Below are positions 40,366 through 48,878 of a DNA stretch of 64,000 nt, piece after piece (positions within the stretch are counted from its first letter, which is position 1; each line of letters starts with the position of its first letter). Source of the stretch: Mesorhizobium japonicum MAFF 303099 (GTDB lineage: Bacteria; Pseudomonadota; Alphaproteobacteria; Rhizobiales; Rhizobiaceae). Where the stretch lies: positions 620,001-684,000 of the forward strand of contig NC_002678.2 in the NCBI RefSeq assembly GCF_000009625.1, in the 5' to 3' direction. The notes beneath the pieces were generated by a model. That model ran no database searches. It was not told where the DNA came from and saw only the letters and a program-made list of their open reading frames with translations. The translations under genes and the position numbers were made by a program.

Positions 40366-42474
40366 ATGCGTCCTTCCATCCTCGATCCGCTGTTTGTTCC
40401 GATCACTTCGCTTGCCGGCGTCGGACCGAAGGTCGGCGCGCTGATCGAGAAGGTCGTCACGGCTGATCTTGGTGATCGCGCGGCCCGCGCGGGCGACCTT
40501 CTGTTCGTGCTGCCGCATACCGTTATCGACCGCCGCAGCCGGCCGGGCATCGCCGGTTCCGCGGAAGGCCAGATCGTTACCCTCGACGTGCGCATCGACC
40601 GCCACCAGCCGCCGCCACGCGGCAACCGGTCGGTGCCCTACAGGGTCTACGCCCATGACGATACCGGCGAAATCGGCCTGACCTTTTTCCATGCGCACGC
40701 CGCCTATCTCGAAAAGGCAATGCCCGTCGGCGAGCATGTCGTGGTCTCGGGCCGCATGGAATGGTTCAACGGCCGCCCGACCATGGTCCACCCCGACCAC
40801 ATCGCGTTGGCCAGCGAGGCGGAAAACCTGCCACTGGTCGAGCCGGTCTATCCGCTCACCGCGGGTCTCTCCGGCAAGGTGCTGCGCCGTGCGATCGGCC
40901 AGGCGTTGGCGCGGCTGCCCGAATTGCCGGAGTGGCAGGACGTCGCCTTCATGCGCCGGCACACCTTTCCCACCTTTGCCGACGCACTCACCCGCATCCA
41001 CAATCCAGCCGACCCGATCGATGTTTCCATCGAGGGTGCGGCCTGGCGGCGTCTTGCCTATGACGAGTTGCTGGCGGGCCAGGTCTCGCTGGCGCTGGTG
41101 CGGGCAAAGATCCGCCGCCTGTCCGGCCGCCCCCTGGTCGGCGACGGCCGCATCGTCGAGAAACTGCGCGCAGCCCTTCCCTATTCGCTGACCGCAAGCC
41201 AGGAATTCGCGCTGGCCGAAATCAATGCCGACCTTGCCGACCCCGAGCGCATGCTGCGGCTGCTGCAGGGCGATGTCGGATCGGGCAAGACGGTGGTCGC
41301 GCTGCTTGCCATGGCGCGCGCCGTCGAGGCCGGCGGCCAGGCAGCGCTGATGGCGCCGACCGAAATCCTGGCGCGCCAGCACCTGGCGACGATCGCCCCG
41401 TTCGCCGCCAAGGTCGGGCTGCGCATCGCCATCCTCACCGGCCGCGAAAAGGGCCGCGAACGCACCGAAACACTGGCCGGCCTGGCCAGCGGCGAGATCG
41501 ACATCGTCGTCGGCACCCACGCGCTGTTCCAGGAGACGGTCACCTTCCACGATCTGGTGCTGGCTGTCATCGACGAGCAGCATCGCTTCGGCGTTCACCA
41601 GCGGCTCGCCATCACCGCCAAGGGCGATGCGCCCGACATGCTGGTGATGACCGCCACACCGATCCCGCGCACGCTGGTGCTGACCGCCTTCGGCGACATG
41701 GACGTCTCCAAGCTGACGGAAAAACCGGCCGGCCGACAGCCGATCCGCACCGTCACGCTGCCGCTGGAGCGGCTCGACGAACTGGTCGCCCGCATGCAGG
41801 ATGCCGTCGCCGGCGGCCAGAAAATCTACTGGATCTGCCCGCTGGTCGAGGAATCCGAAGAGATCAAGCTGATGTCGGCCGAGGATCGCTTTGCCTCGCT
41901 GAAACCGCTGTTCGGCGACCGCATCGGCCTTGTCCACGGCCGCATGAAGGGCGCCGAGAAGGACGAGGCGATGCGCGCCTTCAAGGAGGGCGAAACCCGC
42001 ATCCTGATCGCCACCACGGTCATCGAGGTCGGCGTCGATGTTCCCGACGCCACCGTCATGGTCATCGAGCATGCCGAGCGTTTCGGCCTCGCACAGCTGC
42101 ACCAGCTGCGCGGGCGGGTCGGGCGCGGCGACAAGCCCTCCTCTTGCGTGCTGCTCTACAAGGACCCGCTCGGCGAGACGGCAAAACGCCGGCTGTCGGT
42201 GATGCGCGAGACCGAAGACGGCTTTTTGATCGCCGAGGAAGACCTCAAGCTGCGCGGTGAAGGCGAGCTGTTGGGCACCCGCCAGTCCGGCACACCGGGT
42301 TTCCAGGTGGCGCGCATCGAGGCGCATGCCGATCTTCTGGAGGCCGCCCGCGACGATGCCAGGCTTATCCTGTCGCGCGACCCGGAGCTGCAATCCGACC
42401 GCGGCGAGGCGCTGCGCCTGCTGCTCTATCTGTTCGGCCGCGACGAGGCCGTGCGGCTCCTGCGGGCCGGGTGA
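40366..42474 (+). CDS. recG: ATP-dependent DNA helicase RecG
   Basis: 702 residues; a branch-migration helicase that remodels stalled forks and Holliday junctions. N-terminal wedge/OB domain with G-V-G-P-K near the start (about 20-24), then helicase motifs: Walker A G-D-V-G-S-G-K-T, D-E-Q-H-R-F-G-V, T-A-T-P-I-P-R-T, and L-R-G-R-V-G-R-G in the second lobe. The C-terminal R-L-L-R-A-G completes the protein. Its last 49 bases overlap the end of the convergent DUF502 gene. Confidence 0.96.
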   Translation: MRPSILDPLFVPITSLAGVGPKVGALIEKVVTADLGDRAARAGDLLFVLPHTVIDRRSRPGIAGSAEGQIVTLDVRIDRHQPPPRGNRSVPYRVYAHDDTGEIGLTFFHAHAAYLEKAMPVGEHVVVSGRMEWFNGRPTMVHPDHIALASEAENLPLVEPVYPLTAGLSGKVLRRAIGQALARLPELPEWQDVAFMRRHTFPTFADALTRIHNPADPIDVSIEGAAWRRLAYDELLAGQVSLALVRAKIRRLSGRPLVGDGRIVEKLRAALPYSLTASQEFALAEINADLADPERMLRLLQGDVGSGKTVVALLAMARAVEAGGQAALMAPTEILARQHLATIAPFAAKVGLRIAILTGREKGRERTETLAGLASGEIDIVVGTHALFQETVTFHDLVLAVIDEQHRFGVHQRLAITAKGDAPDMLVMTATPIPRTLVLTAFGDMDVSKLTEKPAGRQPIRTVTLPLERLDELVARMQDAVAGGQKIYWICPLVEESEEIKLMSAEDRFASLKPLFGDRIGLVHGRMKGAEKDEAMRAFKEGETRILIATTVIEVGVDVPDATVMVIEHAERFGLAQLHQLRGRVGRGDKPSSCVLLYKDPLGETAKRRLSVMRETEDGFLIAEEDLKLRGEGELLGTRQSGTPGFQVARIEAHADLLEAARDDARLILSRDPELQSDRGEALRLLLYLFGRDEAVRLLRAG

Positions 42475-43178
42475 GACCCTAATGGCGGATTGGCGACCGT
42501 TCCGTTGATCGGCTCGCCATTCAGCGTCACCATCTTGCTTTTCACCTCCGGCGCCACCAGCCCTGCAGAAACAATCAGCTTGGCGCCGTCCTCGATCGTC
42601 ATGTCAAGCAGCACGATGTCCGACTTCAGCACATACATCAGGAAGCCGGTCGTCGGGTTCGGTGTGCAGGGCATGAACACGGCGATCAGCGGATCGCCTT
42701 CCTGGTCGAGCTTCTCATTGATCTCGGTTTCCTTCTCGCTGGCGACGAACACCAGCGACCACACGCCCTTGCGCGGATATTCGACCAGCCCGACCTGGCG
42801 GAACATGTCGCCCTTGTTCGACAGCACGGCCTCGAAAATCTGCTTCAGCGAGCCATAGATGCCGCGCACCAGCGGCATGCGGCCAAGCAGGCGCTCGCCA
42901 AAACCGACAATGGCGCGGCCGACAATGTTGGCGGTGAGGAACCCGATCAGCGTGATCAGGATCAGCGCAACGATCAGCCCGAACCCCGGGACCGGAAACG
43001 GCAGATAGGTGTCGGGGCTGTAACGCGCCGGAATATAGGGCTTTACCCAGGAATCGACCCAGCCGATGAACGACCAGGCGATGTAGGCGGTGATCGCCAG
43101 CGGCGCACAGACGACGAAGCCCGTGAGGAAATAGTTTCTCAGCCGGGTCATGCCGGAGGTCTTGGGAGCATCGGACAT
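42426..43178 (-). CDS. DUF502 family membrane protein
   Basis: 250 residues. Two membrane helices (about 14-36 and 64-90) with the family motif L-G-R-M-P-L-V-R-G-I-Y-G-S-L-K-Q after the second, then a soluble domain with F-M-P-C-T-P-N-P-T-T-G. The function of DUF502 proteins is not established to my knowledge. The C-terminal 30 residues are Arg/Pro-rich and low-complexity, and their codons partly overlap the recG end, so the tail may be unconserved. Confidence 0.85.
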   Translation of the reverse strand: MSDAPKTSGMTRLRNYFLTGFVVCAPLAITAYIAWSFIGWVDSWVKPYIPARYSPDTYLPFPVPGFGLIVALILITLIGFLTANIVGRAIVGFGERLLGRMPLVRGIYGSLKQIFEAVLSNKGDMFRQVGLVEYPRKGVWSLVFVASEKETEINEKLDQEGDPLIAVFMPCTPNPTTGFLMYVLKSDIVLLDMTIEDGAKLIVSAGLVAPEVKSKMVTLNGEPINGTVANPPLGSHPARRSRTASSRPNR

Positions 43179-43269
43179 GGTTCACCGGGCGCGGGTTGCA
43201 GCGCAACATTAGTGAACCGGGACGCCGTTTGGAACTGCGAAGTTTTTAAAGAGCGCCTGTTAGGGCCCC

Positions 43270-45093
43270 CTATTCCACCGTCACGGATTTCGCCAGATTG
43301 CGCGGCTGGTCGACATCGGTGCCCATGAACACGGCGGCGAAATAGGCCAGCATCTGGATCGGCAGCGCATAGATGATCGGCGAGATGATTTCCGGCACGT
43401 CCGGCAGGATGATCGTCTCCATCGTCTTGACGCTCACCTGCGCCGCCCCTTTGCTGTCGGTGATCAGGATGATCTTGCCGCCACGCGCCGCCACTTCCTG
43501 CATGTTCGACACGGTCTTCTCGAAAATGCGGTCATGCGGCGCAATGACAATGACCGGCATGTTCTCGTCGATCAGCGCGATCGGCCCATGCTTCAATTCG
43601 CCCGCCGCATAGCCCTCGGCGTGGATATAGGAGATTTCCTTGAGTTTCAGCGCGCCTTCCATGGCCAGCGGGAAATTGGTGTCGCGGCCGAGATAGAGCA
43701 CGTCCTTGTAGCGCGACAGTTCGCGCGCGATCCGCTCGATCTGCTCTTCGAGCTTGAGCACCTGGTTGGCATAGCGCGGCGCTTCCGAAAGCGCGCGCAC
43801 CAGGGTCTTTTCCTGCTCCTGCGAAATCACCCCGCGCGCCACGCCGGCGCGCACCGCAAGCGAGGCCAGCACCGACAGCTGGCAAGTGAAAGCCTTGGTC
43901 GAGGCGACGCCGATCTCGGGGCCGGCGAGTGTCGGCAGCACGACGTCGGATTCGCGCGCCATGGTCGATTCGCGCACATTGACGACGGCGCCGATCTTCA
44001 TGCCGGCCTTGCGGCAATAACGCAGCGAGGCCAGCGTGTCGGCGGTCTCGCCCGACTGCGAGATGAAGAAGGCGGCATCGTTGGCCGACAGCGGCATTTC
44101 GCGGTAGCGGAACTCCGAGGCGACATCGATGTCGACCGGCAGCCGCGCATAGCGCTCGAACCAGTATTTGCCGATCAGGCCGGCGAGATAGGCGGTGCCG
44201 CAAGCCGAAATCGCCAGCCGGCCGATCTTGGCGAAGTCGAACGGCAGGTCGAGCGGCTTCGAAACGCCGGAGACGAAATCGACATAATGCGCCAGCGTGT
44301 GCGAGATCACCTCGGGCTGTTCATGGATTTCCTTCTCCATGAAATGCCGGCGGTTGCCCTTGTCGACCATGAAGGAGGTCGACAGCGATTGCTGGCGCTT
44401 GCGCTCGACCTTTTTGCCGTCGATGTCGAAGATGGCGACGCTGTCGCGGCGCACCACCGCCCAGTCGCCGTCCTCGAGATAGGTGATCGAATTGGTGAAT
44501 GGCGCCAGCGCGATGGCGTCCGAGCCCAAGAACATCTCGCCATCGCCATGGCCGACGGCCAGTGGCGGGCCGTTGCGGGCGCCGACGATCAGGTCCTCGT
44601 CGCCCTTGAACATGATGGCCAGCGCAAAGGCGCCTTCCAGCCGCTTCAGCGCCTGATGCGCGGCCTCGACCGGCTTCAGCCCCTTGGCCAACTCGCGCGC
44701 CACCAGATGCGCCACGACCTCTGTATCGGTCTGCGAGGAGAAGGCATAGCCGTCGCGGACCAGCTCGTCGCGCAGCTCGGCAAAGTTCTCGATGATGCCG
44801 TTGTGGACGATGGCGACGCCGTCGGAAAAATGCGGATGCGCATTGGTCTCGTTGGGCACGCCATGGGTGGCCCAGCGTGTGTGGCCGATGCCGATCGTGC
44901 CGTCGAGCGGCTCCTCCTTGAGCCGGCGCTCGAGGTTGATCAATTTGCCTTCGGCGCGACGGCGGGCGAGCTCGCCATGCTCGATGGTGGCGACGCCGGC
45001 CGAGTCATAACCGCGATACTCAAGCCGCTTCAGCGCATCGACGATGAGCGGCGCAACCTGCGAGTGGCCGACGATTCCAACGATACCGCACAT
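43270..45093 (-). CDS. glmS: Glutamine--fructose-6-phosphate aminotransferase (isomerizing)
   Basis: 607 residues; makes glucosamine 6-phosphate, the entry to UDP-GlcNAc, peptidoglycan and lipid A. The catalytic Cys2 follows Met1 (M-C-G-I-V-G-I-V-G). The glutaminase domain spans about 1-220. Two SIS domains follow, with S-Q-S-G-E-T-A-D-T and the C-terminal K-S-V-T-V-E channel tail. Nodulation paralogues (NodM) have the same layout, but no nod genes are nearby, and proximity to glmU supports the housekeeping copy. Confidence 0.96.
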   Translation of the reverse strand: MCGIVGIVGHSQVAPLIVDALKRLEYRGYDSAGVATIEHGELARRRAEGKLINLERRLKEEPLDGTIGIGHTRWATHGVPNETNAHPHFSDGVAIVHNGIIENFAELRDELVRDGYAFSSQTDTEVVAHLVARELAKGLKPVEAAHQALKRLEGAFALAIMFKGDEDLIVGARNGPPLAVGHGDGEMFLGSDAIALAPFTNSITYLEDGDWAVVRRDSVAIFDIDGKKVERKRQQSLSTSFMVDKGNRRHFMEKEIHEQPEVISHTLAHYVDFVSGVSKPLDLPFDFAKIGRLAISACGTAYLAGLIGKYWFERYARLPVDIDVASEFRYREMPLSANDAAFFISQSGETADTLASLRYCRKAGMKIGAVVNVRESTMARESDVVLPTLAGPEIGVASTKAFTCQLSVLASLAVRAGVARGVISQEQEKTLVRALSEAPRYANQVLKLEEQIERIARELSRYKDVLYLGRDTNFPLAMEGALKLKEISYIHAEGYAAGELKHGPIALIDENMPVIVIAPHDRIFEKTVSNMQEVAARGGKIILITDSKGAAQVSVKTMETIILPDVPEIISPIIYALPIQMLAYFAAVFMGTDVDQPRNLAKSVTVE

Positions 45094-45300
45094 GCAGACA
45101 GTCCCCGATTCCCCATGGAAAACCAGCGCTATTTAGGGATGGCCGGCCTGCCGTGAAAGTCACATTGCATTTCGTCCGGTGTAACGGACGCTTCTCAACG
45201 CATGCACCATGCCAGACCGCTCTTGCAATCCGGTTACTGCAATTGTTCGGTTTTCAGCGATCCGGTTTTCGCTCCGGCAATATTTGGCTAAGCTTCCGCC

Positions 45301-45674
45301 ATGAATGAAGCTCAGCCCACCATTACACTCTGGCGCCCGATCGGACCCGAGGAATTGAAACTCATTGAGGCGTCGAACATGCGGGCATTTCCGCCACGCC
45401 TTCCTGAACAGCCTATCTTCTATCCGGTTCTGTCGGAAGCCTATGCAGTGCAGATCGCGCGCGACTGGAATGTGCCGGCCAGCGGCGCGGGGTTCGTGAC
45501 CGGTTTGCCGTGCTGAAAAGCTTTCTCGACCGCTACCGGGTCGAGCACGCCGGCAGCAAGGCACATCTGGAATATTGGATCCCTGCCGAAGACCTCGATG
45601 ATTTCAACAAAGCCATCGTCGGCAAGATCGAGGTGACCGCCACTTTCGGTCGAGATACGGCGCCGGCCAACTGA
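45301..45674 (+). pseudogene. Small conserved gene (ADP-ribosylation/crystallin J1-labelled family) with a one-base frameshift
   Basis: Frame 1 from ATG 45301 encodes about 67 residues (T-L-W-R-P-I-G-P-E-E-L ... P-R-L-P-E-Q-P-I-F-Y-P-V-L) and then ends in non-matching G-L-P-C and a stop. A second frame starting at 45501 continues R-F-A-V-L-K-S-F-L-D-R-Y ... E-Y-W-I-P-A-E-D-L-D-D-F to TGA at 45672-45674. Together they give a 124-residue protein of a family known from rhizobia. Insertion of one C in GTGACCGG (GACC-CGG) would restore it. Either a recent loss-of-function mutation or a sequencing error. It sits between glmU and glmS, on the opposite strand. Function of the intact family unknown. 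Confidence 0.8.
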
Positions 45675-45677
45675 CCG

Positions 45678-47054
45678 CTAGTGATCGGCGCCGGCCGCCT
45701 TCTTCTTCGCCGCCGCAGCCGAAGCGAAACGCTCGCGCAATTCCTTGCCCTTGCCGGGGATCGTCTTCTGGCGGGCGCGGCCGAAGGCCAGCGCATCGTC
45801 GGGCACGCTTTCGGTGATCACGCTGCCGGAAGCGATGTAGCCGCCCTTGCCGATCGATACGGGCGCCACCAGCGAGGAGTTCGAGCCGACAAAGGCGCCC
45901 TCGCCGATATCGGTAAAGAATTTCGAAAAGCCATCATAATTGCAGGTGATGGTGCCGGCGCCGATATTGGCGCCCGCGCCGACGCGGGCATCGCCGATAT
46001 AGGTCAAATGGTTGACCTTGGCGCCTTCCTCGATAACAGCCTGCTTGACCTCGCAGAAATTGCCGACCTTTGCCTTGTTCCGAAGATCGGCACCCGGCCG
46101 CAAGCGCGCGAACGGCCCGACATCGCAGTTCGCGGCAATGGTCGCGCCTTCAATATGGCTGAAGGCATGGATCTTGGCGCCGCCGGCGATCTTCACGCCC
46201 GGGCCGAACCAGACATTGGGCTCGACGACGGTGTCGGCGCCGATCTCGGTGTCGTGCGAGAAATACACGGTCTCCGGCGCGATCAGCGTCACGCCCGACA
46301 GCATCGCCTCTTGGCGGCGACGTGCCTGCCAGATGCCTTCGGCCTGGGCCAGTTCGGCGCGGTTGTTGATGCCGAGCGCATTCTCGAAACTGGCCTCGGT
46401 GGCGACGACATCAAGGCCTTGCGCACCTGCGATCTCGACGATGTCGGTCAGATAATATTCGCCCTTGGCATTCTTGTTGCCGACCGCGTCGAGCAGCTTC
46501 AGCGCGTGGGCACCGGCCACCGCCATCATGCCGGCATTGCAGAAGCCAATCTTCTTCTCCGCCTCGGAACAATCCTTTTCCTCGCGGATGGCGATCAGCT
46601 TGCCGCCTTTTTCGACCAGCCGGCCATAGCCGTTTGGAAGAGGCGGACGGAAGCCAATCACCGCGACGGCCGCACCTTCGGCGAGCTTCAGCCGCGCCAA
46701 GTTCAGCGCTTCCGCATCGATCAGCGGCGTGTCGCCGAACATCACCAGGATGTCGTCATAACCCCTTGATATCGCTTCGCGGGCGGCAAGAACAGCATGC
46801 GCCGTACCCAGGCGTTCTTCCTGCACGAAGGTTTCGGCCTTGGGCGAGAACTTCGTCACCGCCTTGCGCATCTCTTCCGCGCCATGGCCGATGACGATCG
46901 CATCGCTGCTGGCACCGGCGGCGTCGGCCGCCTTCACCACATGGGCGACCATCGGCAGGCCTGCGATCTGGTGCAACACCTTCGGCAGCGCGCTCTTCAT
47001 GCGCGTGCCTTCGCCGGCGGCGAGAATGACGGACAGGCAGGATCTCTGGCTCAT
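45678..47054 (-). CDS. glmU: Bifunctional UDP-GlcNAc pyrophosphorylase / glucosamine-1-phosphate acetyltransferase
   Basis: 458 residues; the last two steps to UDP-GlcNAc. The N-terminal nucleotidyltransferase domain has [11 protein letters not shown] (about 10-20). The C-terminal left-handed beta-helix is seen as hexapeptide repeats ([22 protein letters not shown]) and supplies the acetyltransferase. The start at 47054 is the ATG directly before the fold. It ends 3 bases from the end of the broken convergent gene, with glmS 584 bases further on the same strand. Confidence 0.96.
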
Positions 47055-47210
47055 AGGCGAACAACCATAGGAAAAGGATTGGGAATCAAGACAAGATAGC
47101 AGTGGCGCCATGCTGCACCAATGCGGTTAAATTCCGGTGAGATAGTCGAGCAAGTGACTTTTAATCAGCAGGTCCACTGCCAGATCCTTTACCGCAAAAG
47201 CGGGGGGAAC

Positions 47211-47957
47211 TTACCCCAGCCGACCCAGCACCGGAAAATTCTCCAGCAGCCAGTAGGACACGGTCTGCACGCCGCCGGTTAGGAAAAACACGCCGGCGAC
47301 TACCAGCAGAGCGCCGATCGCCTTTTCAACGCGGCCGAGATGGACGCGGAATTTGCCGAGGAAGCGCATGAAGGCGCCAGAAAACACGGCGGCGATCAGA
47401 AACGGTATTCCAAGTCCGAGCGAATAAGCGGCGAGCAGCAGCGCACCCTCGCCCACCGTCTCGCGCCCGCCGGCCAGCGTCAGGATCGGCCCCAGCACCG
47501 GGCCGATGCAGGGCGTCCAGCCGAAGGCGAAGGCGAGCCCCATGATATACGCGGCGATAGCATTTGCCGGCTTGCCTTGCGACTGGAAACGAGCCTCGCG
47601 CGACAGCAGCGGAATGCGCAATATGCCGAGGAAATTCAGGCCCATCAGGATGATCAGCACGCCGGCGCCCATCGCCAGCGGCTCCTGCCAGACGCGCAAG
47701 AGCCGGCCGATTGTCGAGGCGCCGGCGCCGAGCGCGACGAACACGGTCGAAAAGCCGAGCACGAAGGCGATGGAAGAATAGAGCAGTGCCCCGCGCGTGC
47801 CTTCGCGGGCTGTGACGCCCGCATCGCCACGGAAGTCGTCGACCGAAACGCCTGCCATGTAGCAGAGATAGGGCGGCACCAGCGGCAGCACGCAAGGCGA
47901 CAGGAACGAGATGGCTCCCGCCCCGACGGCGCTGACATAGCCGATGTCCAATGCCAT
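47211..47957 (-). CDS. ccdA: Cytochrome c biogenesis protein CcdA (DsbD-like thiol transporter)
   Basis: 248 residues with six membrane helices. It carries electrons from cytoplasmic thioredoxin to periplasmic thiol proteins, for example for haem attachment to c-type cytochromes. The two redox cysteines lie in S-F-L-S-P-C-V-L-P-L-V-P-P-Y and G-W-T-P-C-I-G-P-V-L-G-P. The start at 47957 is chosen; an open frame extends over 700 bases upstream but looks non-coding there. Divergent from the secreted Y-x-(F/W/Y)-x-x-D protein, 177 bases apart. Confidence 0.92.
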   Translation of the reverse strand: MALDIGYVSAVGAGAISFLSPCVLPLVPPYLCYMAGVSVDDFRGDAGVTAREGTRGALLYSSIAFVLGFSTVFVALGAGASTIGRLLRVWQEPLAMGAGVLIILMGLNFLGILRIPLLSREARFQSQGKPANAIAAYIMGLAFAFGWTPCIGPVLGPILTLAGGRETVGEGALLLAAYSLGLGIPFLIAAVFSGAFMRFLGKFRVHLGRVEKAIGALLVVAGVFFLTGGVQTVSYWLLENFPVLGRLG

Positions 47958-48134
47958 TCCAAAACTCCAACTGCTCCCCGGCGGATATAGCGACGGCCAG
48001 GCCTGTCTGCCAATCACCATTGTGTGGAAAGTCAGCCGCATACGGACATGGGGGACGAAAGCGCCGGCATGGGACGTTGATGTCAGAGAGGCCGCGATTT
48101 CCCGCGCGTCTCCAATACAGCCAGGGAGATTTCC

Positions 48135-48512
48135 ATGAAAACCATAACCATAGGGCTGGCCGCACTGCTTCTCAGCACAGCCGCATCCTTTGCCGCCGAC
48201 GCGTGGAAGAAAGCCGAGGTCAACGGCACCAAGATCTACACCGACGCCAAGGGCATGACGCTCTATACCTATGACAAGGACGCGAAGGGCAAGACCACCT
48301 GCTACGACAAATGCGCCGCCAACTGGCCGCCGCTGAAGGCCGCGGCCGGCGCCAAGGCGGATGACGAATGGAGCGTCATCGACCGCACCGACGGCACCAA
48401 GATGTGGGCCTATGACGGCAAGCCGGTCTATACCTTCACAAAGGACAAGAAGGCCGGCGATGTGAACGGTGAAGGTGTCGCCGGCGTCTGGCACATGCTG
48501 AAAGCCGATTGA
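48135..48512 (+). CDS. Small secreted COG4315-type protein with Y-x-(F/W/Y)-x-x-D repeats
   Basis: 125 residues. A cleavable signal peptide (likely cut after A-A-S-F-A at about residue 20) has no lipobox. The mature part has two copies of the family unit: L-Y-T-Y-D-K-D followed by C-Y-D-K-C-A-A-N-W-P-P-L, and later P-V-Y-T-F-T-K-D with W-H-M-L. The only two cysteines of the mature protein are the pair in the first unit. The family is widespread in proteobacteria with no assigned activity. Divergent from ccdA, a thiol-transfer gene, which may matter for its disulfide. AGGGAGA precedes the ATG. Confidence 0.85.
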   Translation: MKTITIGLAALLLSTAASFAADAWKKAEVNGTKIYTDAKGMTLYTYDKDAKGKTTCYDKCAANWPPLKAAAGAKADDEWSVIDRTDGTKMWAYDGKPVYTFTKDKKAGDVNGEGVAGVWHMLKAD

Positions 48513-48878
48513 TCCTCGATACAATCGCCCGCCTGACGGCGGGACTAGGCTGGTCGCCGGGCATTCCCCCATTGAGCCGGCGGCCAGCGCCAGGCGGCCT
48601 TTCCCCTCGTCGTCCCGGCATCGTACGCAAGCCGCCGTCTCCCGACTCGGCGAAAAATGAATCGGGCCGTTCGCCCCTAGCAAGCGACGTCATCCCTCCA
48701 GGCCAAATCTGTGATTTTCTCCATACACTCTAAGAGTGTATTGCTGCGGACAGCCCCGCAATTTGGGCGCTTCCCCTTGACCGGATGCAAAAGCGCGGCC
48801 ATGTGAGCGGCAAATAGAACGAGATTTCGTCGCGCGCAGCGGAATTCTTCTGCCGCATCACAGCTGATATGAGACCTC
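48513..48878. other. Intergenic region upstream of topA
   Basis: 366 bases without a convincing gene. It holds a perfect 19-base dyad at 48723-48741 (listed separately) and otherwise only GC-rich sequence. The topA promoter must be in its right half. Confidence 0.5.
48723..48741. promoter_or_regulatory. Perfect palindrome, possible operator, upstream of topA
   Basis: ATACACTCTAAGAGTGTAT: two perfect 8-base arms around a 3-base centre, 137 bases before the topA ATG. Size and symmetry suit a winged-helix dimer site (MarR, ArsR or GntR type). No T-run follows, so it does not look like a terminator. The regulator is unknown. Confidence 0.4.

Noticed and set aside
47958..48683. Upstream extension of the ccdA frame (over 700 bases)
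   Set aside because: It runs antisense through the divergent secreted-protein gene, and helix 1 of CcdA starts right after 47957.
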